This document shows, in pieces, positions 46,630 through 58,804 of a stretch of DNA of 64,000 nt. Origin of the DNA: Calcarisporiella thermophila CBS 279.70. Lineage: Eukaryota; Calcarisporiellomycota. The stretch is taken from positions 291,149 to 355,148 of the forward strand of contig NW_027192206.1 of NCBI RefSeq assembly GCF_041956535.1, given 5' to 3'. Both the position numbers and the translations under genes were made by a program. The notes beneath the pieces were generated by a model. It saw nothing but the letters and a program-made list of their open reading frames with translations. It did no database searches and had not been told where the DNA came from. The first letter of the stretch is position 1. Every line of letters begins with the position of its first letter.

Positions 46630-47067
46630 ATGTATTGAAAATCCTCATTTTGTAACATCTATAATTCAAGTTTATTATTAAAAATCAATAAATCTACTCT
46701 GGAGAACATATATATGCTTCAATCAAATATTTTAGCAGCTACTACATCGAATGAAATATTTTGTGTAAAGAGTTTGAAAAAGACTCATTGATTATGCTAA
46801 TTGCTTCAAATGTCAATATGTATTAGAAAATTGGCCATTCTGTATGATCTTGATTAACATAAATATCATAAATAGATAGTACATTGCTAATTGTTGTCAG
46901 GAAAAATTGAAAACTTTATTCAATTAGATAAGATTTTATCTGATATATAGTATATAAGGGGGTACATTTCCCAAAGTCAATACAATATATTACTAAACTT
47001 AACGGCGCGTTAAGCATATCTTGCTATATATACACAGAGCATTATTACAAAAATATCTTACGAATAA
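46630..47067. other. Convergent 3' spacer, SPF27 / IML2-like
   Basis: 438 bp of AT-rich sequence; no ORF with support and no RNA gene recognised. Confidence 0.45.
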
Positions 47068-49734
47068 TTATAAGGTTGCAAATTGTTTGTCAGCATGCTT
47101 TCTCCCATCATTAATATACCTTTTACAAACTTCAGTATAATTAAGCATGTGAATCTTGGGCACTTCACAACTCAACTTCTTTTGGCGAAAGAATTCTACA
47201 TAAACTGCCGTGCTCCCTTGCTTTTTGCCCATCGTATTCAACAACTCTTTTTCTCGAAGCGAAATTGATGCCCCAAATATGGGATCCGGCTCTTCATTGG
47301 AAAATTGATTTGATTCACCTCTTTTTACGAAATCCTGAGCTTGTCTGAGTTCCTGTAGGGTGTGCTCTATTTGGACCAGAAGCACGTTCTTAAAACTATA
47401 CCGGCCATTACCGAGTGGTCTCGAATCATCATTTTTCAATGCATTGAGTTCGTGTCTTGCCTCTTTCACTCTCCCGAGATACATAAGCATACGAGCGCGC
47501 TCAAATCGCGTAAAGTATAAGATATAGTGATCAAGTGCGATTTTAGCATTATGTTTAAGCACATTATCAAAGCAGGACGACGCTAGACTTGAAAAATCTT
47601 CATAGGGGGGCGTAGATTTGCCGTTTTCACGAAAAGCAAGCTTGCACGCAATAATACCTTTGAGCATGTAACCAAGGCAGTAATCATCCCAGTAGTTGGC
47701 ATACGTTTTTGTCTCATCCTCGGAAGTAAGGCTCTGATGTGAATCTGTGGCTGCTATTGGTACCGCTCCAGGGGGAGGAAGATTTTCCGCCTGTTGTTTA
47801 CGTTTCTTGCCTAAGCAAGGTTCAATGACAACAGTTGGTATTACATTCTGGGCAAGGAGGTCTTCGAGCTTATTTAATTCTTCTGCGACTGCATCCAGGC
47901 AATCATGTAGCTGATCTATGTCCATGATATCGTATGCGTTCCAGATATACATGATTTCAAACATTGGGAGAAATAGTCGGTTCCCTTGAGCGAAAAACTT
48001 ACGCGCTTTCCTCGCTACAAATTTCTAAATATTCCGTTAGATATTACAAGCATTGTGTGTTAATTAATTGTTATTCTCACCTCGATCGGCAAGCAGATTT
48101 TCCCCATGTGAGTAACTAAGTGATTTACTTCTGACATAGTCTCAATCGTCTCATCTTGATCTACTTTGGTTCCAAGCGTGTACATTACGGCTGCCTTGTG
48201 GTAGCTGTATGTAGCTTTAGACCACATGCTCTCCATCGCAAGGAAATTTATCCACTTGAATGCTTTCTTCCAATCAAGTAGCATAGAGTAGCATAAGAAT
48301 AGATCCCAGTATGAAACGTGGTGTAGTTGCTTCCATTCTTGATGAGTACGGGTTGCGAACTCGAAGATGCGGATTGCCGTAGGAATGTCATGAGTCAGCA
48401 TATGTAGCTTCCCTTGGCAATAAAGGAACAAAACGCTGTGCTCATACCGCAACAGGAGAGAGCTGACGACTTTGACAGCGGTATTAAGGTTAAAGCTAGG
48501 GTTAAATACGAAGCTGCTGACGATGATATGATATATCACGACAAAACCCTCAATAATAGGGCGTCTCACACCAGCCCGTCCGCGAGATACTCCCCGTTCA
48601 AGAAGTGAGAGTTTGAAACCCTGTCGCCATCCACACGAAGCTTCAAGGAGTTTAAGGCCATACCCAAGATTACCTTTAAACCCAACAAGCTTTACAAGAA
48701 CTCCGAAAAATGGGTAGATTAAATTTATGTACGACAAACATATTATGATAATTGCCCATCCCAACGTGACACCAGAGTAAAAGTCATCGTCTATATTATA
48801 GCGCGAAATATCCTCTCCGTTATCAGCTTCGGCTTCAACGGCTTCCACGAATTTACTCATTGCGTTGTAGAGTACTTGGGAGCGTTTTACATATAACGCC
48901 GACCTTATTAGGGTCTGGATATCGTCTTCTTGAAGCCAGATAAGAGCACACAAGAATAGGTGTGCTTCTGCGGTTATGAGCTCCTAATATTTATATGAGC
49001 GAATAAAATTGTGCAAAATCAGATTGGATGTAAACTTGTAGCCTTACCGCATGTCGCTGGCACATTGTCATTTTCTTGAATGATCTAACGGATGGGCCAC
49101 CTAGAACGATGTCTTCTATTAAATTCTTGCTAGATTTTCGAAGATTAGATGCGAGCGCGATTGAGCATCGAAATGCCTCTATAGCTCTATCGATATCATC
49201 CGGTTGGAATGTAATTAAAGCACGAAACGCTAGAAGGAGTGCATAGCCATGTGTAGAGTACGGATATTTTTTATAGTTCTTCAGCAAAAGTGCTTCTGCG
49301 TCATTCATACGAGAATTAATAAATTTATCGAGCGCAAGTCTTGCTTGATCAAGATCTAATTTAAGGTGATGTTCGTCGACATTTGTAACTCGCACACTGC
49401 TGTCACGATAACTAGATCGCCTTGATGTAGTAACACTTGACATCATTGATAACGAAAGTCTTTTCCATGACATAAGATTGGGAAGAGAACGGGAGCGTAT
49501 TGTTCGCTCTGCAATTGAAAAGCGAGCTGAGAGATTTGATATAGCTCCGGTCGATAATGGACGCGCACGTGGGCGAGAGCGTGGTGTTTTTCGTTGTGCT
49601 GCAGTATTTGACTGTTGACTTCCCGTCAACTCATCACTAAAGGCCGTTAACGCATCTCTGGAATCATTTGGCGCATCAGTGATGTGGGAGTCTGAGGACA
49701 TGAAGCTTCCAGACCACCTCTTTAGAGCTTTCAT
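47068..49734 (-). CDS. IML2/TTC39-family TPR-like protein
   Basis: Three exons, 49048-49734, 48081-48983 and 47068-48024 (848 aa). The family (DUF3808: fungal Iml2, animal TTC39) is built from helical repeats; Iml2 is linked to clearance of inclusions and lipid droplet biology, and TTC39B to lipid metabolism. The N-terminal 115 residues are Ser/Arg-rich and disordered (KTPRSRPRARPLSTG). Then come DQARLALDKFINSRMNDAE, a hallmark segment SGVTLGWAIIIICLSYINLI with GFKGNLGYGLKLLEASCGWR, and SSLLLRYEHSVLFLYCQGKL. HDIPTAIRIFEFATRTHQEW and the last region with HALF-TPR-like helices (YFTRFERARMLMYLGRVKEA) complete it. The hydrophobic stretch in the middle is also seen in family members, so I did not treat it as a retained intron. 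Confidence 0.85.
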
Positions 49735-50395
49735 TTCTAGGATTAGGAAATATGAATATTAGTACTAAAATTTGCATTTTACGAAGAGAGACTTACTGGA
49801 GGATTTGGTGTGCTAGAGCAATTATTTATAATAAAAGGGTAAGATTGTTGTTATCCTAATTATTTTGAAGGAGAGTTTATATAGCCCATCCAATTTCCAG
49901 GTTTGCCACTCAATTAATCACAGGCGCACATACCCCCGCAATATTTGTTATAAAAAATTTTTACCCGGTGTCCGTCGATCGTTTAACTGTTCTTGAATTA
50001 GGTTAGGTTATTAATTTTAAATAGCTTAATTAACATAAAAATATTATTGTTCCCTAGGGACGCTTGTATCGCATCTTCGCTAATATTAATTCAAATTCTC
50101 ATTTAAGAAACATAAAGTACAGGAAAACTAGTTTCCAAAAATTACTTAATTTTGAAAAAATAAGCTGTATGTCAGTAGGTTGAACCAGGAGACAACAATA
50201 ATTAGATATACGATTTATAAAATGAAAGCTTTCGAATATCTCTGCTATCCGCCAGCCAAAAATTTCTCAATTTTATTATTATACCGTTTTCCTAAAAAGG
50301 GTGATCTGAATTTCTCAAGAATAGACTCTACACTATTTAATAAATTATTTAGCTAAACAGTAACCAGAAATTGATCTAGCAAACTTTTTATCATC
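49735..50395. other. Divergent upstream region, IML2-like / NOSIP
   Basis: 661 bp of AT-rich sequence between divergent start codons. No gene seen. The promoters are expected here. Confidence 0.45.
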
Positions 50396-51642
50396 ATGAC
50401 CAGACATAGTAAAAATAATACAGCGAGTCCGGTTTTTACGTATGCTGAATCTAATAGGCTTGAATATGGCACAAAAAAAGTAATTATCAAATATATTATT
50501 GCAAATCTCTTATTTACTGACTAGATCGTTTTGACTACAGCAACGTTTGGGGAGAGAATCGTTAAGAAATTTTGATGCATGTTTTCTTTGCTTGCAGCGT
50601 GCAAGAGATCCAGTGTGTTGTACTGAGGGCCACCTTGCATGCAGAGAATGTGCTTATGAAAATATTCTAGCACAAAAGAAAGCAATAACTCGACAACAGA
50701 AGCTTGCAGAGCAACAGCGACTAGAACAAGAAGAAGAAACCCGAAAGAAGGAAGAAGCTGCAAAAGAGGCCCTAATCCGAGATTTGGAAAAGCAATCACG
50801 ACTTCCAACCGGAGGTAAAAGAGACTCAGTGAATACCACCTCCTCATTCACTGAAAACGACAACGTCAAAGAAGATGCTTTGAAATCGCCCAATATAAAC
50901 CATGCTGGTAAAATATCCACTCATTTTTTTTTTACCCAAGTCCATTAATTATTTGGTTTTACTAGATTCCTTGATAGCAGCCGGCTCTAAACGTAAATTT
51001 CAGCTTAGTGAGGATCAACTCGCTTCAAATTCTCAGAAAGACCTCGAGAAATATCTGCAAAGAATAGGGAACAAGGAAAAAGAATCTGAAACAAAAGGAA
51101 ACGCACTACCGAGTTTTTGGATTCCCTCACTAACTCCCTCCGAAAAACCTGAGATGATTAAAGTGACTAAATTGCAGCCTATATGTGGTGGATCTGAGAA
51201 AGAACATACGTTTACGTATGTATTATTTAGCCATATCTGCTATTGAATTCTATTCAAGAACTGATTTTTCTGTTTACTTAGACTTAAATCACTGATAAAT
51301 GTAAACTGGACCAAAGAAAAAGGAAAAGATGAATATTTTTGCCCTGCATGCTCAAAATCCTTCAGCAATTCGATGAAAATTGCAAGTAAGTAAAGGGCCG
51401 AATAACCATTTTTATACACACTAATTATAATTTTTTTACTTGATGATTAAGTACTAAGAAACTGTGGTCATGTTTTATGCCGGGGATGTGTAGAGCAGTT
51501 TGTTCGACCATCAAAGCAGTGTTATGTGTGCAATGCAGCACTGAAAGAGAAAGATATCATTAATATGTCGGGAGAAGGCACAGGTTATGCTGGGAGTGGC
51601 GGGAAAGTTCTTGCAACTAAATATGATGTTGCTTTTCAATAA
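50396..51642 (+). CDS. NOSIP: NOSIP-type U-box/RING protein
   Basis: Five exons: 50396-50479, 50541-50907, 50966-51215, 51282-51385 and 51452-51642 (331 aa). NOSIP is a nuclear E3 ubiquitin ligase also found in spliceosomes. MTRHSKNNTASPVFTYAESN and YGTKKQRLGRESLRNFDACF form the conserved N-terminus, with a split U-box beginning CFLCLQRARDPVCC and EGHLACRECAYENIL. A Lys/Glu coiled coil follows (QQKLAEQQRLEQEEE). The second half of the RING/U-box is ILRNCGHVLCRGCVEQF and CYVCNAALKEKDI. The end is GYAGSGGKVLATKYDVAFQ, close to the family terminus. Confidence 0.94.
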
Positions 51643-51829
51643 ACACATTATATTATTAATAAATATATGTTTCCTTTGTTATAATAGTACAATTCCCCCA
51701 TTCCAATATAATCCCAGTTTAATTACAAAGTCAAATCTTAACACTTGACATTGAAAGCATAATTTGTGACGGCAAAATTCAACTGTGTGATTTCTGCTTT
51801 TTAACAGCGAATTTTTGTGTCGAAAAAAA

Positions 51830-52482
51830 ATGAACAGCCTAGCTACATCAGAGAATTCTGATGCCACAATTGAAATAGTTCATAACGATTCTCTTCATCC
51901 TTCTTCTATCTCTTCTGATGTAACATTACCACTATCGCCTCCTGGTTCGCCACTTTCAGATCTCAAAGCAAAGTTTGTCCGATTTCACAATCTTACTCTC
52001 CAGGGTCTCCGCTTTAATGATCGACTTGTGCGCAATAAATCATTTAGAAATCCTCATATTTATGCGAAGCTAGTAGAATACGTAGATGAACTTGGAAGCA
52101 ATTTTCCACCAGATATATTCGATCCACATGGTTTCCCTCAAGAGGCATTTGCAGAAAATATCGGTTTGTATATAGCATATTTACCCAATTTAATGATTGG
52201 TAAATAAATCTTGGTGCTATCTAGCTACTGCTCAGAAAAAGAAGGCAGAAGAACGAGCACTTGCTCAATCACAACACCGTTCGCACATAGACTTCGTAAG
52301 CATGAAACCAGAGGCTAAAGACAGTTCAAATATAGCCGAGAAATCGGGTAAATACTTTGCAGCACATTAATGTATTTAAGAAACGTGTATTTAACTCACT
52401 CATTACAATTACTATAGCAGGTGCTAAAAAGCGCCTTTCAAAATGGGATGTACCTGCTCAGGCAAAGCGACAGCAACAGTAA
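51830..52482 (+). CDS. SAP30BP/HCNGP-family protein
   Basis: Three exons, 51830-52163, 52225-52347 and 52421-52482 (172 aa). The HCNGP-like domain (SAP30BP in animals) is linked to transcription and pre-mRNA splicing. An acidic, Ser/Pro-rich leader (DVTLPLSPPGSPLSDLK) is followed by GLRFNDRLVRNKSFRNPHI, KLVEYVDELGSNFPPDIFDP and HGFPQEAFAENI, the family's diagnostic block. The C-terminus is a Lys/Gln-rich helix ending KKRLSKWDVPAQAKRQQQ. It is shorter than the human protein (308 aa). It lies in tandem 187 bp after NOSIP and 186 bp before AP180. Confidence 0.85.
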
Positions 52483-52668
52483 AAGTTGGAAGAAGAATTT
52501 GTATGAACTGGATTTAGATGTATGATAGCAAATCGAGAAAATTATTTTTTACATTAATAAACCTATTATTAATCTTGTGAACACTTTCTTGCCCGCACAG
52601 AGATCTTTGATCTCAACTAAAGATTATTTCCATCATAATCCTGACTTGTTCAATTAAAATTTGAGGCA

Positions 52669-54852
52669 ATGGAAACGGTACAATTTGGTTTAAAATTGTA
52701 TTATATATATGCTAAATTTAGTCGCATTCTTTTAGGCTGTCCGCAAGGCCACAAGAAGTTCCTCCACTGAAGCGCCCAAAGCGAAACACCTAAGAGGTAG
52801 ATTGCTAAAATTTCATAGCATTTTTCTCTAAAATTTATGTTAACCAATCATTTTGAACAGTGTTAATTGACTACTCTTCAAGAGCTGACATAACATCTTT
52901 GGATGATATGTTTCATATCATCTATGGTAGATTGCATGAGTCGAATTGGGCTGTAAGTTATTTTTTAATATTTCACATCGGTAAAATGCACCATTAATAA
53001 TTCAATTCATTTAGATTGTATTTAAAGCACTCATTACCATCCACATTTTGATGCGTGACGAGACATGTGGAGAAAATATCTTAAGGTATCTCGCGGCCCG
53101 GCCTGCCATATTCAACGTGTCAGATTTTAAAGACAAATCTGGCAGCCACGGTAATTCCTTAGAATTATCCTACGATTCCCTCGAAACATAATTTATTGCT
53201 ATTTACTTTAGGTGAACAGGCGAAAAATATTCATGCATATGCTGCTTATTTAGAGGAAAAAACTGCAACATTTGCTGATCTTAAGGTGGATATTATTCGT
53301 ACAAGAACACGAGGATCATCTAGTACTCTCCGAAAGGTCCCTCTTTCTGAAGGGCTCTTAACCAAGGTCAGAGTATTACAACGGCAGCTGAATAGCTTGC
53401 TCTCATGTAAGGTAATACGGATGAGTAAATGGATATTTCGCAAAGCTCAGTATATTTACGAATCTTCTAAACAGTTTTTTATCGATGATGTGGACAATGT
53501 GATAACACTAGAAGCTTTTAGACTCTTAATTCACGATCTTTTGAGTCTATTTCAAGTGGTTAATGAAGGGATCATTAATATGCTTGGTAACTTTTTAAAA
53601 CTATGTGTGTATAAACCATATTGCTCTAATTTTTATATATATTACCCAGAGCACTATTTTGAAATGAAAAAAGCGGACGCCCAATCCGCGTTAAAGATTT
53701 ATAAGGAGTTTACAGCTCAAACAGAAAAAGTTGTTGATTATCTTGGAGTAGCTAAGCGACTTCAGGGGTCGTTAAGGCTAACAATTCCAACATTGAAGCA
53801 TGTATGATCTTAGCACATCATATTAACCTATTTTTTGCATTTTTCATCTAATTTTATTTTTCGTAAATTATTCAATTTTCAAAACCTAGGCTCCAGTGAG
53901 TCTTGCTACAGTGTTAGAGCAATATATCAACAGCCCTGATTTTGAAGAGAACCGGGAAGCATACAGGAGCGGCCAGATAGCCAGCAAAGAGAAAAAAACA
54001 AACGAGTTCCAAAAAACCTCAGCAACGGTATCTTCCGGTAATCCTGCAAGTAAATATCTATACCAATACATAGAAAATTATAAGTATATAATACTCAAGT
54101 TTGTTCAAGCAGAAGCCAACACCTCCAACTCTTCAAAGCCTGAAGCCCAAAAAGAAATTGATATGATTGATTTCTTCGGAAGTCTTGAACAAGAGCAAAC
54201 AGTCGTTTTCGAAACCCCGCCTTCCGCAGGCCTTAATACAGTTCAGCCTTTAGCAAATCTCAACAGCTACGGAATGGCTAATTTTCCACTAGGAAGTTCA
54301 GCACCTATTACCACAACACCTCAGCAAAACTCAACACCTGATTCCAATCCTTTTCGACTGGCATTGAACCAGTCTGCGTCGATGGTTTCCACTACGACCG
54401 CGGGAACTAACCCTTTTCGGTGTTCACTCCTACCAAATTCAAGTTCAAATCCTTTCGCCTCTCCGCAACAGCTGCACCCTCAACCACAGCCTTTAATTCA
54501 GCAACAGCAAACGCAATTTTCATGGCAAACGCAGCAGCCTACTACCAACACATCTATTTCGCAATCCGGAGCGTTTTCTTCATGGCGACCGACTGACGCG
54601 CAGTTACCAATGCAACAGCTGCAGAATCCTACCGATAGGAATCCATTTCGAGACTTTTCGAACCCCACAGGAGCTACATCCACAACGAGCTCAATCCAAA
54701 ACAACCCCTTCAGCCTTGGAGAAAAGGCACCTCAAAATGCGCTCTTTCCATTACAATCGCAGCAACTTCAATACCAAACACAACAGCAACAACTCCAGTC
54801 GAAGTCACCATTTAATTCACAGGCTTTTCCTAACAGCGGATCTATTTTCTGA
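52669..54852 (+). CDS. YAP1801-like: AP180/CALM-type clathrin adaptor (ANTH domain)
   Basis: Nine exons: 52669-52677, 52736-52796, 52861-52952, 53015-53150, 53212-53411, 53475-53586, 53650-53801, 53890-54049 and 54110-54852 (554 aa). ANTH proteins bind PIP2 and recruit clathrin and cargo SNAREs at the plasma membrane. The ANTH domain covers the first about 270 residues (VRKATRSSSTEAPKAKHL, HESNWAIVFKALITIHILM, CKFFIDDVDNVITLEAF, ALFQ-type LLSLFQVVNEGIINMLEHYF). The tail is Gln/Asn/Ser-rich with five NPF motifs (SNPF, TNPF, SNPF, RNPF, NNPF) that bind EH-domain proteins such as Ede1 or Pan1. The introns at 53412-53474 (63 nt) and 54050-54109 (60 nt) are multiples of three without stops and appear as protein in naive ORFs. 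The first exon is only 9 nt (MET). Confidence 0.92.
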
Positions 54853-55065
54853 TTTTTTTTTAATTTGTGTCGACAGGTATTATATCATTCCCATTCTTGA
54901 CGCTATGTTTAAAGGGAATAAAGCCATTCTGGTGTTGTAACATTTGTTACCAGCCATTTTATTTAATTTTATAAATACGATTATACAAATCTATCTGTAT
55001 TATTCACACATAAGCTTCCGCTATTGGAGAAATTCAAACAGAAGGATTTCAAAACGTTTGGCTGT

Positions 55066-56558
<1,493 letters not shown>

Positions 56559-57702
56559 AGTGCTAGATGATTACTGGAGGAAAAAAAAACAGATGGCTAT
56601 TATTGGATGATTGAAAATGGGGATTTTCTAATGAGGAATGTTCTCGTTAGGGTGAACAACCTGTAAAGAGAAAAAAAAAAATATTAGACCAAAACAAATT
56701 TTATTTATAGGGAAGATTAGTGAGGCGCAGCATCTTGGTTGACTACTCAGTTCGATATCACAAAAAGTTCCATATTATGATAATATACTTTAATTAAATA
56801 TTGGTTAAAAACCCATAGCCTAATGAAAATATGAAAAAAAACATACATTAATGTTGGTACGCAGAGTATCCCGACCTATAATTCTCACCAATGTCCACCA
56901 CAATTGATGCATAATATGCAAAGCCGTTATACCTGTTGTGCCCTGATTTGCACATATAAATTATTAACCCATTCATCGATAATGTACGCGAAATTACAAA
57001 TATACAGAATAGGCAACAACTAGAAGAAATGATTAACTTGAAACTGCCTTAAAGCAATTTCTATATATATTGAACTATATTTCTTCTCTGCGATGTCAGG
57101 GGGCGATGTTTTACATCCCGACTTTTATTTTATTTTATTTCAGGTAGTAATAGGTTATGTGAATTTTCAGACTCTACTGCTGCGTTTTCGAGTTGAGCTT
57201 TCATTTTCTCAAAAATTCCATGAGACACGATGATGATTAAAAATAAAGATGAAATAACATGGCGTCAAGAGGGTATTTCTGTAGGGTTAACCTGTTTTAT
57301 ATGTGTAGAATGGAGCCAATAAGATAATACAAAAAACGTCCTAGCACTGGCACTGTTAGCCCTAGTCGCACTTTAAAGGGTCATGATCGAGCGACACCAT
57401 GCTCAGGCTTTCATGCATAATAGGTTGGTAGCAGCAGCAACTCTATTACTTATTGTACATATAGTCGCAGGTAACACTCCACCGTTATTGAACATTGAGA
57501 CGCATTTAACGTATTGCTCAATGGCAATGAAATGCTTTTCTCAAGCTAGACACATTAGGCATATATACAGACGTTTTTTAAAAAGATGAAGTATTCTCAA
57601 GTTGATATATATCCGAACTCTGCATCTGCATAGTTCGAATTACAACATGACTTATTATAAAGGATTTGGGTTTTCATTTTTAGTGTAATAAGAGGAGGGC
57701 TT
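56559..57702. other. Upstream region of alpha-tubulin
   Basis: AT-rich, with many A/T homopolymers close to the tubulin start (about 56505-56600, 56660-56690). Nearby ORFs such as 57383-57589 have no signature and read in different frames with stops. The tubulin promoter lies here; no other gene is supported. Confidence 0.45.
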
Positions 57703-58530
57703 TTAGCTTTTCGAAGAGAAAACCAGTGACGGAAGCCCTTTCTTCTTAGAAGGACTCTTCGCCATAGGGGAAAGTACATAGAGAGAATTGTCTGAAGAAT
57801 TTATAGACGAGTTTGTCACATGTATAGGGTCATTGTCCTACAAATAAATTGGCGACGTATTATTCAAAGCGGGGAGCCAATATTCTGGCTTGGGTTTAGC
57901 GGAGTCGAAGACGAAATGAGGATGGATCCCTGCAAAGCGAGCTCTAGCAAATGCTCGATGATGTTGTTGGCAAATCGTGGTAGAATTCACCGTGGGAACC
58001 CTGAATTTGGCTCTTTAGTAAAGTCAAGATATAGGATAAATGGAGATGGCCTCTCCAATGGGGATTTATTCTAGTGCAGTCATCGTCTTTCCCTGAAGAG
58101 TATAGTCGGATGTGGTCCATGCAATGGAGACGAAGCTTCTCAAGGGACTCCAGGCGGAAGTTCAACAGGGTTTTCAGAGCTTGCGGGTTTCTCCCACGGC
58201 ACTAAGAGTTAAGGCTCTTATCTGCGTGGTGGCTCAGCCCTTGGAGCACTCCAGGATTACGCTGGGGCTCAGCGCTCGGTGGTGGTCCCCTCTTGCCTGC
58301 AGGGCTTACTCCGCGCCTCGGCGACGGCGTGCTTATATAATGTCAGCCGAATAGGTCGGTGAGTTTCCATACGATGAGCACAAAATGTCAGCTGCCTCAT
58401 TTGTGAGATGCGATTATCAGCATCGATAAATTTCAGCTTGCGCAACATTTTCACATGCACATGTTTCCATTCTCTTGGACCAAGTTTATCACTGCGTCTA
58501 ATCGATAGCACATGACTAGGTAAAAATTTT
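57703..58530 (-). pseudogene. Coding-like minus-strand fragments, unresolved
   Basis: Minus-strand pieces look like protein in short windows. Around 58510-58310 there is LGPREWKHVHVKMLRKLKF with DADNRISQMRQLTFCAHRM. Around 57990-57880 there is RFANNIIEHLLELALQGSI in one frame and GIHPHFVFDSAKPKPEYW in another. A last piece at 57703-57833 is preceded by TTTGTAG and encodes SLYVLSPMAKSPSKKKG, ending LPSLVFSSKS. I cannot join these into one frame with sound splice sites; several frames carry stops and no ATG-led gene results. It could be a decayed gene, an unassembled intron-rich gene, or chance. No family is recognised. Confidence 0.25.
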
Positions 58531-58804
58531 TGTTTTTCGTGAGAATTTATTAGTGTTATCTCTCTCGATCAATTTTTAATTATTTTTCTAAAGGTATTTT
58601 TCCCTCAGTCGGTTAACTACTTGTTAACAAATGACACAAGATTTCTTTTTCTCCCTCTTTTTCCGCCCTTAGCCAACTCGACCTTGCCCCGCTCCCAAAC
58701 ATCCAAATCATCTTAATTAATTGCCCATTCTTGCCCATTTTCGCTTTCCTCCCAACCTCGCTTGAGTTTCCCCATTTTCTCCACACCGCCCCACCAATCA
58801 AATA
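58531..58804. promoter_or_regulatory. Promoter and leader of the CSL gene
   Basis: Pyrimidine-rich sequence (about 58640-58800) immediately upstream of the ATG at 58805, rich in CCC/TTT runs, typical of the 5' leaders of the GC-richer genes in this window. No TATA box seen. Confidence 0.4.

Noticed and set aside
48700-48780. Possible retained intron in the IML2/TTC39 protein (hydrophobic AIIIICLSYINLIYPF)
   Set aside because: Family members have a similar hydrophobic block at this place and the frame continues into conserved GFKGNLGYGL, so it is coding.
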